Positions 26,278 to 34,070 of a DNA stretch of 64,000 bases are shown piece after piece. The position numbers were made by a program, and so were the translations under genes. The DNA lies in NCBI GenBank assembly GCA_937911505.1, contig CALEMF010000046.1, positions 48,072-112,071 on the forward strand, written 5' to 3'. Below the pieces are notes generated by a model. That model was not told the DNA's origin and made no database searches. It was given only the letters and a program-made list of their open reading frames with translations. The stretch comes from an uncultured Cytophagales bacterium. Lineage in GTDB: Bacteria; Bacteroidota; Bacteroidia; Cytophagales; Thermonemataceae. The stretch's first letter is position 1. Each line of letters opens with the position of its first letter.

Positions 26278-27530
26278 TATATATTTTTTAGTATCCTTCC
26301 CACCTGATAGACTTCCTCAAAGGTATTGTAGAGCGGAGTAGGGGCTAGCCGTATTACGTTTGGTTCACGCCAATCGGTAATGATACCATTTTCTAACAAG
26401 CGCTCAAAACTTCTTTTTCCGTCTTGCTTGAATACAAGCGACAACTGGCAACCTCTTTCTTCCGGTATAGAAGGTGTAATGATCTCCACCTGATCTTTAA
26501 GCGTTGTCTGAATAATAAATTCAAGAAAACTAGTAAGCAAGTGACTCTTTTTTACTAAGGTTTGCATACCACCTGCTTGCTCAAAAATCTCTAATGCTGC
26601 TCTGTGGGCGGCCATTAATAAAATAGGTTCGTTGGCGAGTTGCCAACCATCAGCATTGGGAATAGGTTTAAATCCTTTTTCCATTTGGAAGCGCTCCTCT
26701 TCTAAGTGTCCCCACCAGCCACCAAGTCTAGCTAAATTGGCTTGATGGTGCTTCTGGTGTATAAAAGCACCTCCTACACCTCCTGGCCCAGCATTCAGGT
26801 ACTTATAACTGCACCATACGGCAAAATCTACCTGCCAATCGTGTAGTACTAGTGAGATATTACCTACCGCATGGGCAAGGTCAAAGCCCGCTTTGGCACC
26901 AACCTGATGTGCTTTAGCGGTAATACGTTGCATATCGAGTGCTTGGCCAGTATAATAATTAACGCCACCAAATAAAACAAGTGAGAGTGTTTCACCTATT
27001 TCTTCAATTTTAGCGAGAATATCTTCAGTTCTTAAAGTATGTTCTCCCTCTCTCGGCGCTATTTCTACAATATTTTCTTTGGGAAGTTGCCTGAAAGCTA
27101 CTTGCGTTTCTACTGCATATTGATCTGAGGGAAAAGCACCTGCTTCCATTAGTACCTTGCTCCTTTTACCAATAGGTTGGTAAAAGGAAACCATCATGAG
27201 GTGTAAATTAGTAGTAAGGTTATTCATAGGAACTACCTCATCGGGTGAAGCTCCTACTATTTTACTCAATAAAGGTTTAATACTTTTCCTATAGTCAAAC
27301 CAACGCGTTTTTCCCTCAAAATGACCATCCACACCTAACTCAGCCCATTTGGTGAGCTCTTTTTCTATGCTAGCACTTACGCTTCTAGGCTGTAAACCTA
27401 AGGAGTTACCACATAAATAAATAACAGGCTTTCCATTGTAAGAAGGGATGTGAAATTGCGCTTTGAAAGAGGCAATAGGGTCTTCCTTATCTAGTTTTTG
27501 TGCAAACGAACGTGTGTTTTCGTATTTCAT
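26277..27530 (-). CDS. kynU: Kynureninase
   Basis: 417-residue PLP enzyme that cleaves kynurenine to anthranilate, or 3-hydroxykynurenine to 3-hydroxyanthranilate, plus alanine. Signatures: IYLCGNSLGLQPRSV, HFEGKTRWFDYRK, VVPMNNLTTNLHLMM, GAFPSDQYAVETQ, and the lysine that binds PLP in WCSYKYLNAGPGGVGGAF. Length is usual. Its start overlaps the stop of the upstream acyl-CoA synthetase by 4 nt (ATGA), so the two are translationally coupled. No other kynurenine-pathway gene is in the window. Confidence 0.95.
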   Translation of the reverse strand: MKYENTRSFAQKLDKEDPIASFKAQFHIPSYNGKPVIYLCGNSLGLQPRSVSASIEKELTKWAELGVDGHFEGKTRWFDYRKSIKPLLSKIVGASPDEVVPMNNLTTNLHLMMVSFYQPIGKRSKVLMEAGAFPSDQYAVETQVAFRQLPKENIVEIAPREGEHTLRTEDILAKIEEIGETLSLVLFGGVNYYTGQALDMQRITAKAHQVGAKAGFDLAHAVGNISLVLHDWQVDFAVWCSYKYLNAGPGGVGGAFIHQKHHQANLARLGGWWGHLEEERFQMEKGFKPIPNADGWQLANEPILLMAAHRAALEIFEQAGGMQTLVKKSHLLTSFLEFIIQTTLKDQVEIITPSIPEERGCQLSLVFKQDGKRSFERLLENGIITDWREPNVIRLAPTPLYNTFEEVYQVGRILKNI

Positions 27531-29020
27531 TTATTTTCTTGAAAAAGATATTTGACACTTGGTTTTACAATTTTACCCATAGCATTGCGAGGCAACTCTT
27601 CTACGATAAGTAGATTACGAGGAATCTTGTAAGCTGCTAGAAGTGTCTTTGCCCAGTCACGCAATTGAGATAAGGATAAGGAGGCCTGCGTATGAAGTTG
27701 TATCGCTGCTGATACCACTTCGCCCCATTCTTCGTTTTCGATACCTACCACTGCACATTCTTTAATCGCTGGATGCGTGCGTAGAACTTCTTCTATCTCG
27801 AGCGCAGATACTTTATAACCTCCTGTCTTGATAATGTCTACTGATTGTCTGCCCAGTATCTTGAAATAGCCTTCTTCATTCACCTGTGCTATGTCACCAG
27901 TTTTGAACCATCCTTGCATAAATGCGTTTTGTGTGGCTTCTTCTCTTTGCCAGTATTCTTTGAATATGCTGTCTCCTTTTACGATAATTTCTCCAGGTTC
28001 TCCCTGAGCTACTTCATCACCCTGTTCATCTACTAATTTGATCGCTACGCCTGGTAAAGGTAAACCTACATATCCTGCTACTCTTTTACCAATATAAGGG
28101 TTGGAAAGCGCCATCCCTATTTCTGTCATTCCATAACGCTCCAATAAGGTGTGAGAAGTAATGTTCTCCCACTTTTCAAGTACAGTAACAGGAAGTGCAG
28201 CAGAGCCTGAGACCATCAGCCGCATTGCTTGAGTAGCCTTACGCATTTGCTGTTGTACATAATTATCACTCTGCTCATATTCCTGAATGAGGCGGCTATA
28301 AATAGTAGGTACTGCCATAAATAGACTGTAAGCACGATCTATGAAAAGCTGCCAGACGGTTTTTGCCTCAAATTTAGTAAGGAAGTCACAGCGAGCACCA
28401 CTCCAAAGTGCACAAGCTAAAACATTAATAATACCGTGCACATGATGTAAAGGAAGTACGTGTAGTATGCTATCTTCTTTCGACCACCGCCAAGCCTCTA
28501 CTAATGTCTTAATCTGGCTCTCTATATTACGATGGGTAGTAACGACTCCCTTAGGTTTACCAGTAGTACCACTTGTGTAGATCATCAAAGCATTACCATC
28601 AGAAGAAGGCTGAAAGGCTAAAGAAGTATTTATATTCTCTATAGCATCATATTGAATAATTTGAATGTCTACTTGTTCAGCAAGTGCTTTAGCCTTAACG
28701 TAATATTGTTTATCTGTGATAAGCACTTTACAACCTGTATCTTCTAATACGTATTGCAACTCTGCGGTTGGATGTGTAATACACATTGGTACCGCTATAC
28801 CACCTGCTTGCCAAATGCCGAGGAGTAAGGTAGTGTAAGCAAAGCTAGGCTGAGCAAGGAAGTTAACGCGGTCTCCTTGCTGAAAGGAAGCCTGGTGTTG
28901 TAGATAAGAGGCTATTTGGAGACTCTTCGTTAGTAGCTGCTGGTAAGTATAGCTACCTGTAGCATCTATAATAGCTGTATTCTGAGAATTTTTTTGTGCT
29001 TGTTGTAATATAGAGATCAT
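27527..29020 (-). CDS. AMP-binding acyl-CoA synthetase, malonyl-CoA synthetase (ACSF3/MatB)-like
   Basis: 497-residue adenylate-forming enzyme. Core motifs: MIYTSGTTGKPKGVVTTHRN (phosphate loop), PLHHVHGIINVL, MAVPTIYSRL, GSAALPVTVLEKW, LLERYGMTEIGMALSNP, GWFKTGD, SVDIIKTGGYKVSALEIEEVL and PRNAMGKI, which contains the catalytic Lys. Several of these agree closely with human ACSF3 and bacterial MatB as I recall them, so malonate or methylmalonate activation is the best guess; a fatty or aromatic acid is not excluded. It overlaps kynU by 4 nt. A terminator hairpin precedes it at 29050-29080. Confidence 0.85.
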   Translation of the reverse strand: MISILQQAQKNSQNTAIIDATGSYTYQQLLTKSLQIASYLQHQASFQQGDRVNFLAQPSFAYTTLLLGIWQAGGIAVPMCITHPTAELQYVLEDTGCKVLITDKQYYVKAKALAEQVDIQIIQYDAIENINTSLAFQPSSDGNALMIYTSGTTGKPKGVVTTHRNIESQIKTLVEAWRWSKEDSILHVLPLHHVHGIINVLACALWSGARCDFLTKFEAKTVWQLFIDRAYSLFMAVPTIYSRLIQEYEQSDNYVQQQMRKATQAMRLMVSGSAALPVTVLEKWENITSHTLLERYGMTEIGMALSNPYIGKRVAGYVGLPLPGVAIKLVDEQGDEVAQGEPGEIIVKGDSIFKEYWQREEATQNAFMQGWFKTGDIAQVNEEGYFKILGRQSVDIIKTGGYKVSALEIEEVLRTHPAIKECAVVGIENEEWGEVVSAAIQLHTQASLSLSQLRDWAKTLLAAYKIPRNLLIVEELPRNAMGKIVKPSVKYLFQENK

Positions 29021-29049
29021 AAGAGGAGTGAATTACTAGGATAAAAATA

Positions 29050-29080
29050 GAAAAGGCTTTGAATAACTCAAAGCCTTTTC
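29050..29080 (-). terminator. Terminator downstream of the NmrA-family gene
   Basis: Perfect 13-bp stem GAAAAGGCTTTGA (29050-29062) with TCAAAGCCTTTTC (29068-29080), 5-nt loop, 25 nt past the stop of the gene that ends at 29105. On the minus strand it is followed by T-rich sequence. Confidence 0.8.
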
Positions 29081-29104
29081 CAATAGGATATAATAATGAA
29101 GCTG

Positions 29105-30007
29105 CTATACGTTTTGCATAGTGGCTTGGTAAGCAGGGGCGAACTCATTTTCAGCGAACCACGCTAAGGTAGTAGGCGTAGTGTTTTCTGGAGTACGTTG
29201 GTAGTCATTGAGGTAGGTTCCTTTATTAAGTGCATCGAAAAGTTCGTTGTAGCCTTCGGCAATAATGGCTGGAATACCTGCTTTCAGCGAACCTGCCTTA
29301 GCTTCTTCTGGAGTAAAGCTAATATATTTTAATTCAGGCTTATCAATGGCCTTACCTAAGGTGGTGGCTACTTCTTCCATAGTCAGATCTGCATTACCAG
29401 CCACAAATACTTTCTCGAAGCCTTCAAAATCTAAGGCCAATAAATGCTTTACCGCTACCTCAGCGATATCTTTTGTATGTACAATAGGCGTTTTTACATC
29501 TTTATTGAGAGAATAACCAAAAGCATTCATACCCTTCATCATATCCATAAGACCAAAGAAGTTTTGCATAAAGAAACCTGCCCGTAGGCTCAGAATATTT
29601 AATCCTTCAACTTGTTTTAGCATTTCTTCAAATTCGCGTAACCCACTTACTGGTCCAGCCCCTTTTTCTAGTTGTGCACCATTAGAGCTTAGAGCAACCA
29701 CATATTTTACCTGCGCCTCTTTAAGCGCCTGTGTTATAGAAGTAGCGATTTCTCTCTGGTAGTTGCGCCAATGCGTTACATCCCACTTTGGTGGGATAAG
29801 CGCATAGACGGCTGTTGCACCTATAAAAGCCTCTTTCAAGAAGTTAGTATCTTCTAAATTTCCTACTGCAGCTATGGCTCCGCGTTCTGTAAAGGGTTTT
29901 AGGTGATCTAGCTGGCGGCTAATTACCTTTACGGGCTTATTGTTGTCTAATAAGGCATGGGTAATTTCTTTCCCTGTATTGCCGGTGGCTCCGATGATGA
30001 CATACAT
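29105..30007 (-). CDS. NmrA-family NAD(P)-binding protein (atypical SDR)
   Basis: 300 residues. A Rossmann fold is marked by MYVIIGATGNTGKEITHALL and VKVISRQ, with the NmrA/QOR2-like pattern AAVGNLEDTNFLKEAFIGATAVYALIPP, VVALSSNGA and LRAGFFMQNF. The canonical YxxxK catalytic pair of classical SDRs is not evident, as in NmrA and related quinone-oxidoreductase or redox-sensing members. It is preceded by an operator identical to the one before the TetR gene that lies 74 nt upstream, so it is probably that repressor's target, perhaps induced by electrophiles or quinones. Confidence 0.85.
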   Translation of the reverse strand: MYVIIGATGNTGKEITHALLDNNKPVKVISRQLDHLKPFTERGAIAAVGNLEDTNFLKEAFIGATAVYALIPPKWDVTHWRNYQREIATSITQALKEAQVKYVVALSSNGAQLEKGAGPVSGLREFEEMLKQVEGLNILSLRAGFFMQNFFGLMDMMKGMNAFGYSLNKDVKTPIVHTKDIAEVAVKHLLALDFEGFEKVFVAGNADLTMEEVATTLGKAIDKPELKYISFTPEEAKAGSLKAGIPAIIAEGYNELFDALNKGTYLNDYQRTPENTTPTTLAWFAENEFAPAYQATMQNV

Positions 30008-30048
30008 AATAAATAAAAATTTATAGGTTTATAACAATTATAAAAATA

Positions 30049-30064
30049 CATACTAGTTGGTATG
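30049..30064. promoter_or_regulatory. TetR operator copy 1, before the NmrA-family gene
   Basis: CATACTAGTTGGTATG has CATAC/GTATG arms around 6 nt. A 19-nt stretch ending here (30046-30064) is identical to the one at 30691-30709 before the TetR gene. It lies 42 nt upstream of the NmrA-family ATG. Confidence 0.8.
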
Positions 30065-30080
30065 CATAGATTAAAAAAAA

Positions 30081-30662
30081 TTATTCTTTAAGCGATTTTA
30101 AATACGAAATAAGTGAATCAATGCTCATATTGAACACTTCAAAGCTATTCTGCGCTTTCCCCATCGAGAAGCTTCCTTCAATACTAGCAAATATAAAATG
30201 AGCTAATGAACGTGCTTTTACTTTGGAAGATATTTGTGATGCTTGCTGACCCCTCCCAATACACTGTTCAATAAGTGATATAGAAGTAGTAATAATAGCA
30301 GACAGCTTTTCTCTAAAAACTTGATCTATGGCTGACATTTCTTGTACTAAGTTGTTTAGTGGGCAACCCAAATAGATATTTTTTTGTGAAATAGGCCTCC
30401 TAATTAGTTCAATACCTTCTACAATGCCATCTATTGGGTGACCCTTGTAATCAGCAAGGTGTGTCCATTTCTCTATATAGGCAGGTGCTAAGATTTCTTC
30501 TACAATAGCATACCCCATAGCTAGTTTAGTGGGGAAGTAATGGTAAAAGGCTCCTTTCGTTATACCTAATGTAGCAATTACCTTGTCTGTGCGTGTACCT
30601 TGAAAACCATCTTGACGAATCGCTTCAAAGTTTTTTTCTAATATGGCAGTTCGTGTATTCAT
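30081..30662 (-). CDS. TetR family transcriptional repressor
   Basis: 193 residues. The N-terminal helix-turn-helix is typical: NFEAIRQDGFQGTRTDKVIATLGITKGAFYHYFPTKLAMGYAIV. The C-terminal ligand domain carries GCPLNNLVQEMSAID, a Cys-containing segment found in TetR regulators that often control oxidoreductases and efflux genes. Identical inverted repeats lie 32 nt before this gene and 42 nt before the NmrA-family gene, so it probably represses both itself and that enzyme. The ligand is unknown. Confidence 0.92.
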   Translation of the reverse strand: MNTRTAILEKNFEAIRQDGFQGTRTDKVIATLGITKGAFYHYFPTKLAMGYAIVEEILAPAYIEKWTHLADYKGHPIDGIVEGIELIRRPISQKNIYLGCPLNNLVQEMSAIDQVFREKLSAIITTSISLIEQCIGRGQQASQISSKVKARSLAHFIFASIEGSFSMGKAQNSFEVFNMSIDSLISYLKSLKE

Positions 30663-30693
30663 ATAGTTAACACTTCTTATTTACAAATATATA

Positions 30694-30709
30694 CATACTA
30701 GTTGGTATG
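30694..30709. promoter_or_regulatory. TetR operator copy 2, before the tetR gene
   Basis: The same 16-nt inverted repeat CATACTAGTTGGTATG, 32 nt upstream of the TetR start codon. It implies autoregulation. Confidence 0.8.
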
Positions 30710-30754
30710 TCAAGAAAAATATACCAATTTTTAAAGGACATTTACGATAATGAC

Positions 30755-31177
30755 TTAAAATGTAAGTACTGTGTTGGTTCCTGTTAAATCGATCAACTCT
30801 TTCTTACCTTCTGCATTTATTGAGAAAGCTTTGTAGAACTTCAAGATAATTTTCTCTCCTTTTATGATTTTAAAAGGTTTTAGAGGAAGCTGGTTAGAGT
30901 CGTTGATGGTAATAGCGCCAAGAGGCTTTTGGTTTTTTGTGTGTAGTGCTTCAAAACTGATAAGTTCAATGGCTTCGCTGTTAGGATATTTCTCCTTAAA
31001 GGCAGCATCTGGGGCCAGTTTAATGGTAAGCACATCCTCTTCAATAATATCTTGCTCAGAAAGTGGCTTTTGGCCATTCAACAGCTCATCTTCCCAGTAC
31101 AGGGTTACTGATTGTGCACTTATCGCGTTGCTAAGAAGAATTAATAGAGAGAACAGAAAAGTATATTTCGAAGTCAT
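30755..31177 (-). CDS. Secreted protein of unknown function
   Basis: 140 residues with a cleavable signal peptide (LLILLSNAISAQS). The mature part is about 117 residues of alternating short strands (SVTLYWEDELLNGQKPLSE, VLTIKLAPDAAF, KPLGAITINDSNQLPLKPFKI, KIILKFYKAFSI), suggesting an Ig-like or small beta-sandwich periplasmic protein. No known motif is recognised. It stands alone between tetR and the CBS gene, both on the same strand but well separated. Confidence 0.75.
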   Translation of the reverse strand: MTSKYTFLFSLLILLSNAISAQSVTLYWEDELLNGQKPLSEQDIIEEDVLTIKLAPDAAFKEKYPNSEAIELISFEALHTKNQKPLGAITINDSNQLPLKPFKIIKGEKIILKFYKAFSINAEGKKELIDLTGTNTVLTF

Positions 31178-31307
31178 TAGGGCTTTTTGTTTTTTAGAAC
31201 CGAAACGAAGTGTAGCTCAGCGTAGCTAAAATAGAAAAAGTTGAAACGGCTTCTTCCTATACAATGATACTAGTTTACCTTCACATAGTCAAAAATAACT
31301 TCTGGAT

Positions 31308-31745
31308 TTATGCAGTAGTACTTTTTTGTCCCCAGGTAGTAGCCTTAATATCTTGTGTAGCACGAAGAATATCGTACCGGCTTACTTGCCCGATAAGGCG
31401 ACCTCTTTTATCTACAACAGGAAATCGCTTAAAATGATTATCAATAAACATTTCTGCTACCTCTTCTACATTTTTATCTTCATCGACACTCGTAACAGAA
31501 GTACTCATGTAATCTTCTACTTTACCAGGCATATCATTGTAGTAAGTGGCTTTTAGGATAACTTTGAGACAGTCTTTCTCTGAGATCATTCCTATAATGT
31601 CACCTTCTCTGTTGAGCACTGGCGCACCTGTAATTTTATGTTTTAACATAAGATTAATAGCATCCATAATATTTTGCTCAGGTGTAAAAGTGATGAGACG
31701 GTTGATGCTCGTCATATAATCGGTTACAAGACGTATTTTTTCCAT
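31308..31745 (-). CDS. CBS-domain protein
   Basis: 145 residues made of two CBS motifs in tandem (a Bateman module) and nothing else: ITFTPEQNIMDAINLMLKHKITGAPVL with EGDIIGMISEKDCL, then TSVTSVDEDKNVEEVAEMFIDNHFKRFPVVD with RGRLIGQVSRYDIL. Such stand-alone CBS pairs bind adenine nucleotides and regulate partner proteins in the cytoplasm. No partner is identifiable from the neighbours. TACTTTTG on the minus strand (31796-31803) may be its -7 promoter box. Confidence 0.9.
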   Translation of the reverse strand: MEKIRLVTDYMTSINRLITFTPEQNIMDAINLMLKHKITGAPVLNREGDIIGMISEKDCLKVILKATYYNDMPGKVEDYMSTSVTSVDEDKNVEEVAEMFIDNHFKRFPVVDKRGRLIGQVSRYDILRATQDIKATTWGQKSTTA

Positions 31746-31832
31746 ATCGAATTATTTTTTACTGTGATAAGAACAATAAGCTATTATAAGATAGGCAAAA
31801 GTAGGCTAAAATACAATTACTACTTGGCTTAT

Positions 31833-32528
31833 TTATAGAAGACCATTGTCAGCAAAGCTAAAATAACGATGGTTAGTAAAAATGAGGTGATCTAACAAAG
31901 GTGTTTCGAGGATATCACCTGCTTCTTTGAGTTTATTAGTAATGTTAATGTCTGCTTGGCTTGGGGTAAGGCTTTCAGAAGGGTGGTTATGTACAACAAT
32001 AATGGCACTAGCCAAATGCTCGAACGCTGCTTTAAAGATAATTCTACTATCGGCAACAGTACCAGCAATACCTCCAGAGCTAATTTGTAGAAGACGAATG
32101 ACTTCATTCGCTCTATTAAGTAAGATCATCCAAAATTCTTCGTGAGGTAAATCGAGAAGGTGTGGTTTTATTACTTGGTAGGCTTCTTCAGAAGAAGTGA
32201 TTTTAGGTTTTTTAATTACCTCGCTGGCTTTTCTCCTTCTTCCTAGCTCGAGCGCACTCACAATACTGATGGCTTTTGCCTCTCCAATTCCTTTAAACTT
32301 CTGTAGCTCTTTTACATTTAGTTTTGCTAGCTCGTGTAAATTATTATTAGTGCTTTGTAGAATAGTTTTTGAAAGTTCTACAGCACTCTGCTCACGCGAA
32401 CCTGAACCTATAAGGATGGCGATTAGCTCTGCATCTGACAAGCTTGCCCTTCCTTTTAAAAGTAGTTTTTCGCGTGGGCGGTCTTCCTCAGCAAGGTTTT
32501 GTATTTTTAAATTGTTCTGTTTTTTCAT
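31833..32528 (-). CDS. radC: RadC-family JAB-domain protein
   Basis: 231 residues. The N-terminal helix-hairpin-helix region (ELQKFKGIGEAKAISIVSALELGRR) is followed by a JAB/MPN metalloprotease-like domain with the zinc motif HNHPSESLTPSQAD, complete with H-x-H and the terminal Asp. The family was named for radiation sensitivity but its role in DNA repair is doubtful, and the biochemical activity is unsettled. Length is normal. A terminator separates it from rpsT upstream. Confidence 0.93.
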   Translation of the reverse strand: MKKQNNLKIQNLAEEDRPREKLLLKGRASLSDAELIAILIGSGSREQSAVELSKTILQSTNNNLHELAKLNVKELQKFKGIGEAKAISIVSALELGRRRKASEVIKKPKITSSEEAYQVIKPHLLDLPHEEFWMILLNRANEVIRLLQISSGGIAGTVADSRIIFKAAFEHLASAIIVVHNHPSESLTPSQADINITNKLKEAGDILETPLLDHLIFTNHRYFSFADNGLL

Positions 32529-32543
32529 AAGGTGTTGTAAGTG

Positions 32544-32580
32544 AAGCGAGCCTTGTAACTTAGACTTACAAGGCTCGCTT
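32544..32580 (-). terminator. Terminator after rpsT
   Basis: Perfect 15-bp stem AAGCGAGCCTTGTAA (32544-32558) with TTACAAGGCTCGCTT (32566-32580) and a 7-nt loop, 20 nt past the rpsT stop. Confidence 0.85.
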
Positions 32581-32599
32581 TAAAATCATGCATCTCTAT

Positions 32600-32854
32600 C
32601 TAAGACAGGGAGTTTACGTACTTATGCAACTTAGACTTGTGATTAGCAGCTTTATTAGCATGAATGATGTTCTTCTTAGCAAGCTTATCAAGCATAGCGG
32701 TTACTTTTTTTAGTAGTTCCTGTGCTTCTGCTTTGTCAGTTGTGTCTTTTAGCTTCTTCTCGAAGGTGCGGGTTGTCTTCAGGTAGTAACGATTCCTGAG
32801 TCTTTTTGCCTCACTTGATCTAATTCTTTTTAATGCTGATTTATGATTTGCCAT
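32600..32854 (-). CDS. rpsT: 30S ribosomal protein S20
   Basis: 84 residues, very basic. MANHKSALKRIRSSEAKRLRNRY is the standard S20 N-terminus, and KKNIIHANKAANHKSKLHKYV the C-terminal helix. It binds 16S rRNA early in small-subunit assembly. It is a single-gene transcript with a consensus promoter (32900-32931) and its own terminator (32544-32580). Confidence 0.97.
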   Translation of the reverse strand: MANHKSALKRIRSSEAKRLRNRYYLKTTRTFEKKLKDTTDKAEAQELLKKVTAMLDKLAKKNIIHANKAANHKSKLHKYVNSLS

Positions 32855-32899
32855 TTTAACTCAAATGTATATTGCTATTTTGATATTATACAAGGGAGG

Positions 32900-32931
32900 C
32901 AAAGGTAATTACTTATAGTGGTAAAAGCAAA
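32900..32931 (-). promoter_or_regulatory. Consensus Bacteroidota promoter of rpsT
   Basis: On the minus strand TTTG (32931-32928), 20 nt, then TACCTTTG (32907-32900). This matches TTTG-N19/20-TAnnTTTG exactly. Transcription should start near 32893, about 39 nt before the ATG. Confidence 0.8.
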
Positions 32932-32970
32932 AAAGTAAATAAAAAGTTGATAAACAAAGCATTGAAAGTT

Positions 32971-33141
32971 TTAGTCCTTCTTTTGGTTGGGCTTACCTTC
33001 TAGTTCCTCTAGTTCTTTTTCTACGTTACGAAGGTCTTCACGTATAAGCCTTTCAACTTCAGTGTTCAGTTCTTTACTCTTGAGCAAGCCTAAAAGCTTA
33101 GCTCTGGTGGCTAATAGTTTTTCCTTGTTTATGTTTACCAT
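32971..33141 (-). CDS. Small helical protein (56 aa)
   Basis: A 56-residue reading frame from an ATG at 33141 to a TAA at 32971. It begins MVNINKEKLLATRAKLLGLLK and ends in the acidic then basic stretch VEKELEELEGKPNQKKD. Charged heptad-like spacing of Leu suggests one long amphipathic helix. Codon use and the clean start and stop make it a credible gene. It lies 40 nt upstream of the rpsT promoter on the same strand. No function is recognised. Confidence 0.5.
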   Translation of the reverse strand: MVNINKEKLLATRAKLLGLLKSKELNTEVERLIREDLRNVEKELEELEGKPNQKKD

Positions 33142-33308
33142 AATGCTTTCAAAAGTTGAGTGTATCAGCTATAGGCGCGTATTTTTCCTTCAAAATGCCT
33201 ATAAGAAAATACGAACAAAAGATACTAATTTTTGATCGGAAAGTAAAAGAGAAGAAATGCTATTTTTTCAATATGTAGAGTAAGTTGCTGAGCGTTTGCA
33301 CTTTACTT

Positions 33309-34070
33309 TTAAAAGCTGATTTTTAGACCGACAACCAAGATATCATCTATTTGAGGGTGGCTCCCTTGCCACTCCTGTAAAGTTTTTTCTAACATAATAG
33401 ATTGTTCTTCTGGAGGTAAATGGGCAATATCGCAGAGTAAGTTTTGGAATCTTCTGGTGCTGAATTTCTTCTTCTTAATGCCTCCTCCAAACTGATCTGT
33501 ATAACCGTCTGAAAATAGATAAAGCATGTCGTTTTTTTCTATAGGAACCTCTTGTTGAGTAAAGCTCTTTGTTGTTTCTACAATGTTTCCTCCAATGATA
33601 TGTTTATTACCTTGTATTTTCGTGAGATGCTTACCTCTGACGATATAAAGGGGGCGTTCAGCACTAGCAAAAGTAAGTTTACGCTGCTCAAAATCGAATA
33701 CACACATGGCTAGTACCATCCCATCATAATTCAAGTTCTTCTCTGTTTTTTGATTTAAGGCAGCGGAAATTTGACCATCTAGTTTCTTCAATATTTTAGC
33801 AGGGGCTGTTAAATCATTCACACCAATAAGGTAATTAAGGCTAGTGATACCTAACATCGCCATAAAAGCTCCAGGAACACCGTGACCAGTGCAATCTGCT
33901 ACTACTAGGAAGGCCTTCCCTTGTTTCTTCAAAAACCAATAAAAGTCGCCACTAACAATATCTCTAGGTTTGTAAAGTATAAAGTGTTCAGGAAGATACT
34001 TCTTGAGCCGTTTCTGTGTAGGTAGAGTGGCTTCTTGAATACGTTGTGCGTAACGAATACTAGCTATCAT
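33309..34070 (-). CDS. SpoIIE/PP2C phosphatase module, probably the C-terminal part of an interrupted 7TMR-DISM protein
   Basis: 253 residues from the ATG at 34070, although the frame is open to 34091. SpoIIE-type phosphatase motifs: IRYAQRIQEATLPTQ helix, YKPRDIVSGDFYWF, VADCTGHGVPGAFMAMLG, YLFSDGYTDQFGGG and HPQIDDILVVGLK. In related Bacteroidota proteins the IRYAQRIQ segment directly follows a KVKERTEELKAQN coiled coil, and exactly that coiled coil ends the upstream frame at 34060. Here the two are in different frames with an 11-nt overlap. They are either one gene broken by a frameshift or two coupled genes. Confidence 0.85.
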   Translation of the reverse strand: MIASIRYAQRIQEATLPTQKRLKKYLPEHFILYKPRDIVSGDFYWFLKKQGKAFLVVADCTGHGVPGAFMAMLGITSLNYLIGVNDLTAPAKILKKLDGQISAALNQKTEKNLNYDGMVLAMCVFDFEQRKLTFASAERPLYIVRGKHLTKIQGNKHIIGGNIVETTKSFTQQEVPIEKNDMLYLFSDGYTDQFGGGIKKKKFSTRRFQNLLCDIAHLPPEEQSIMLEKTLQEWQGSHPQIDDILVVGLKISF

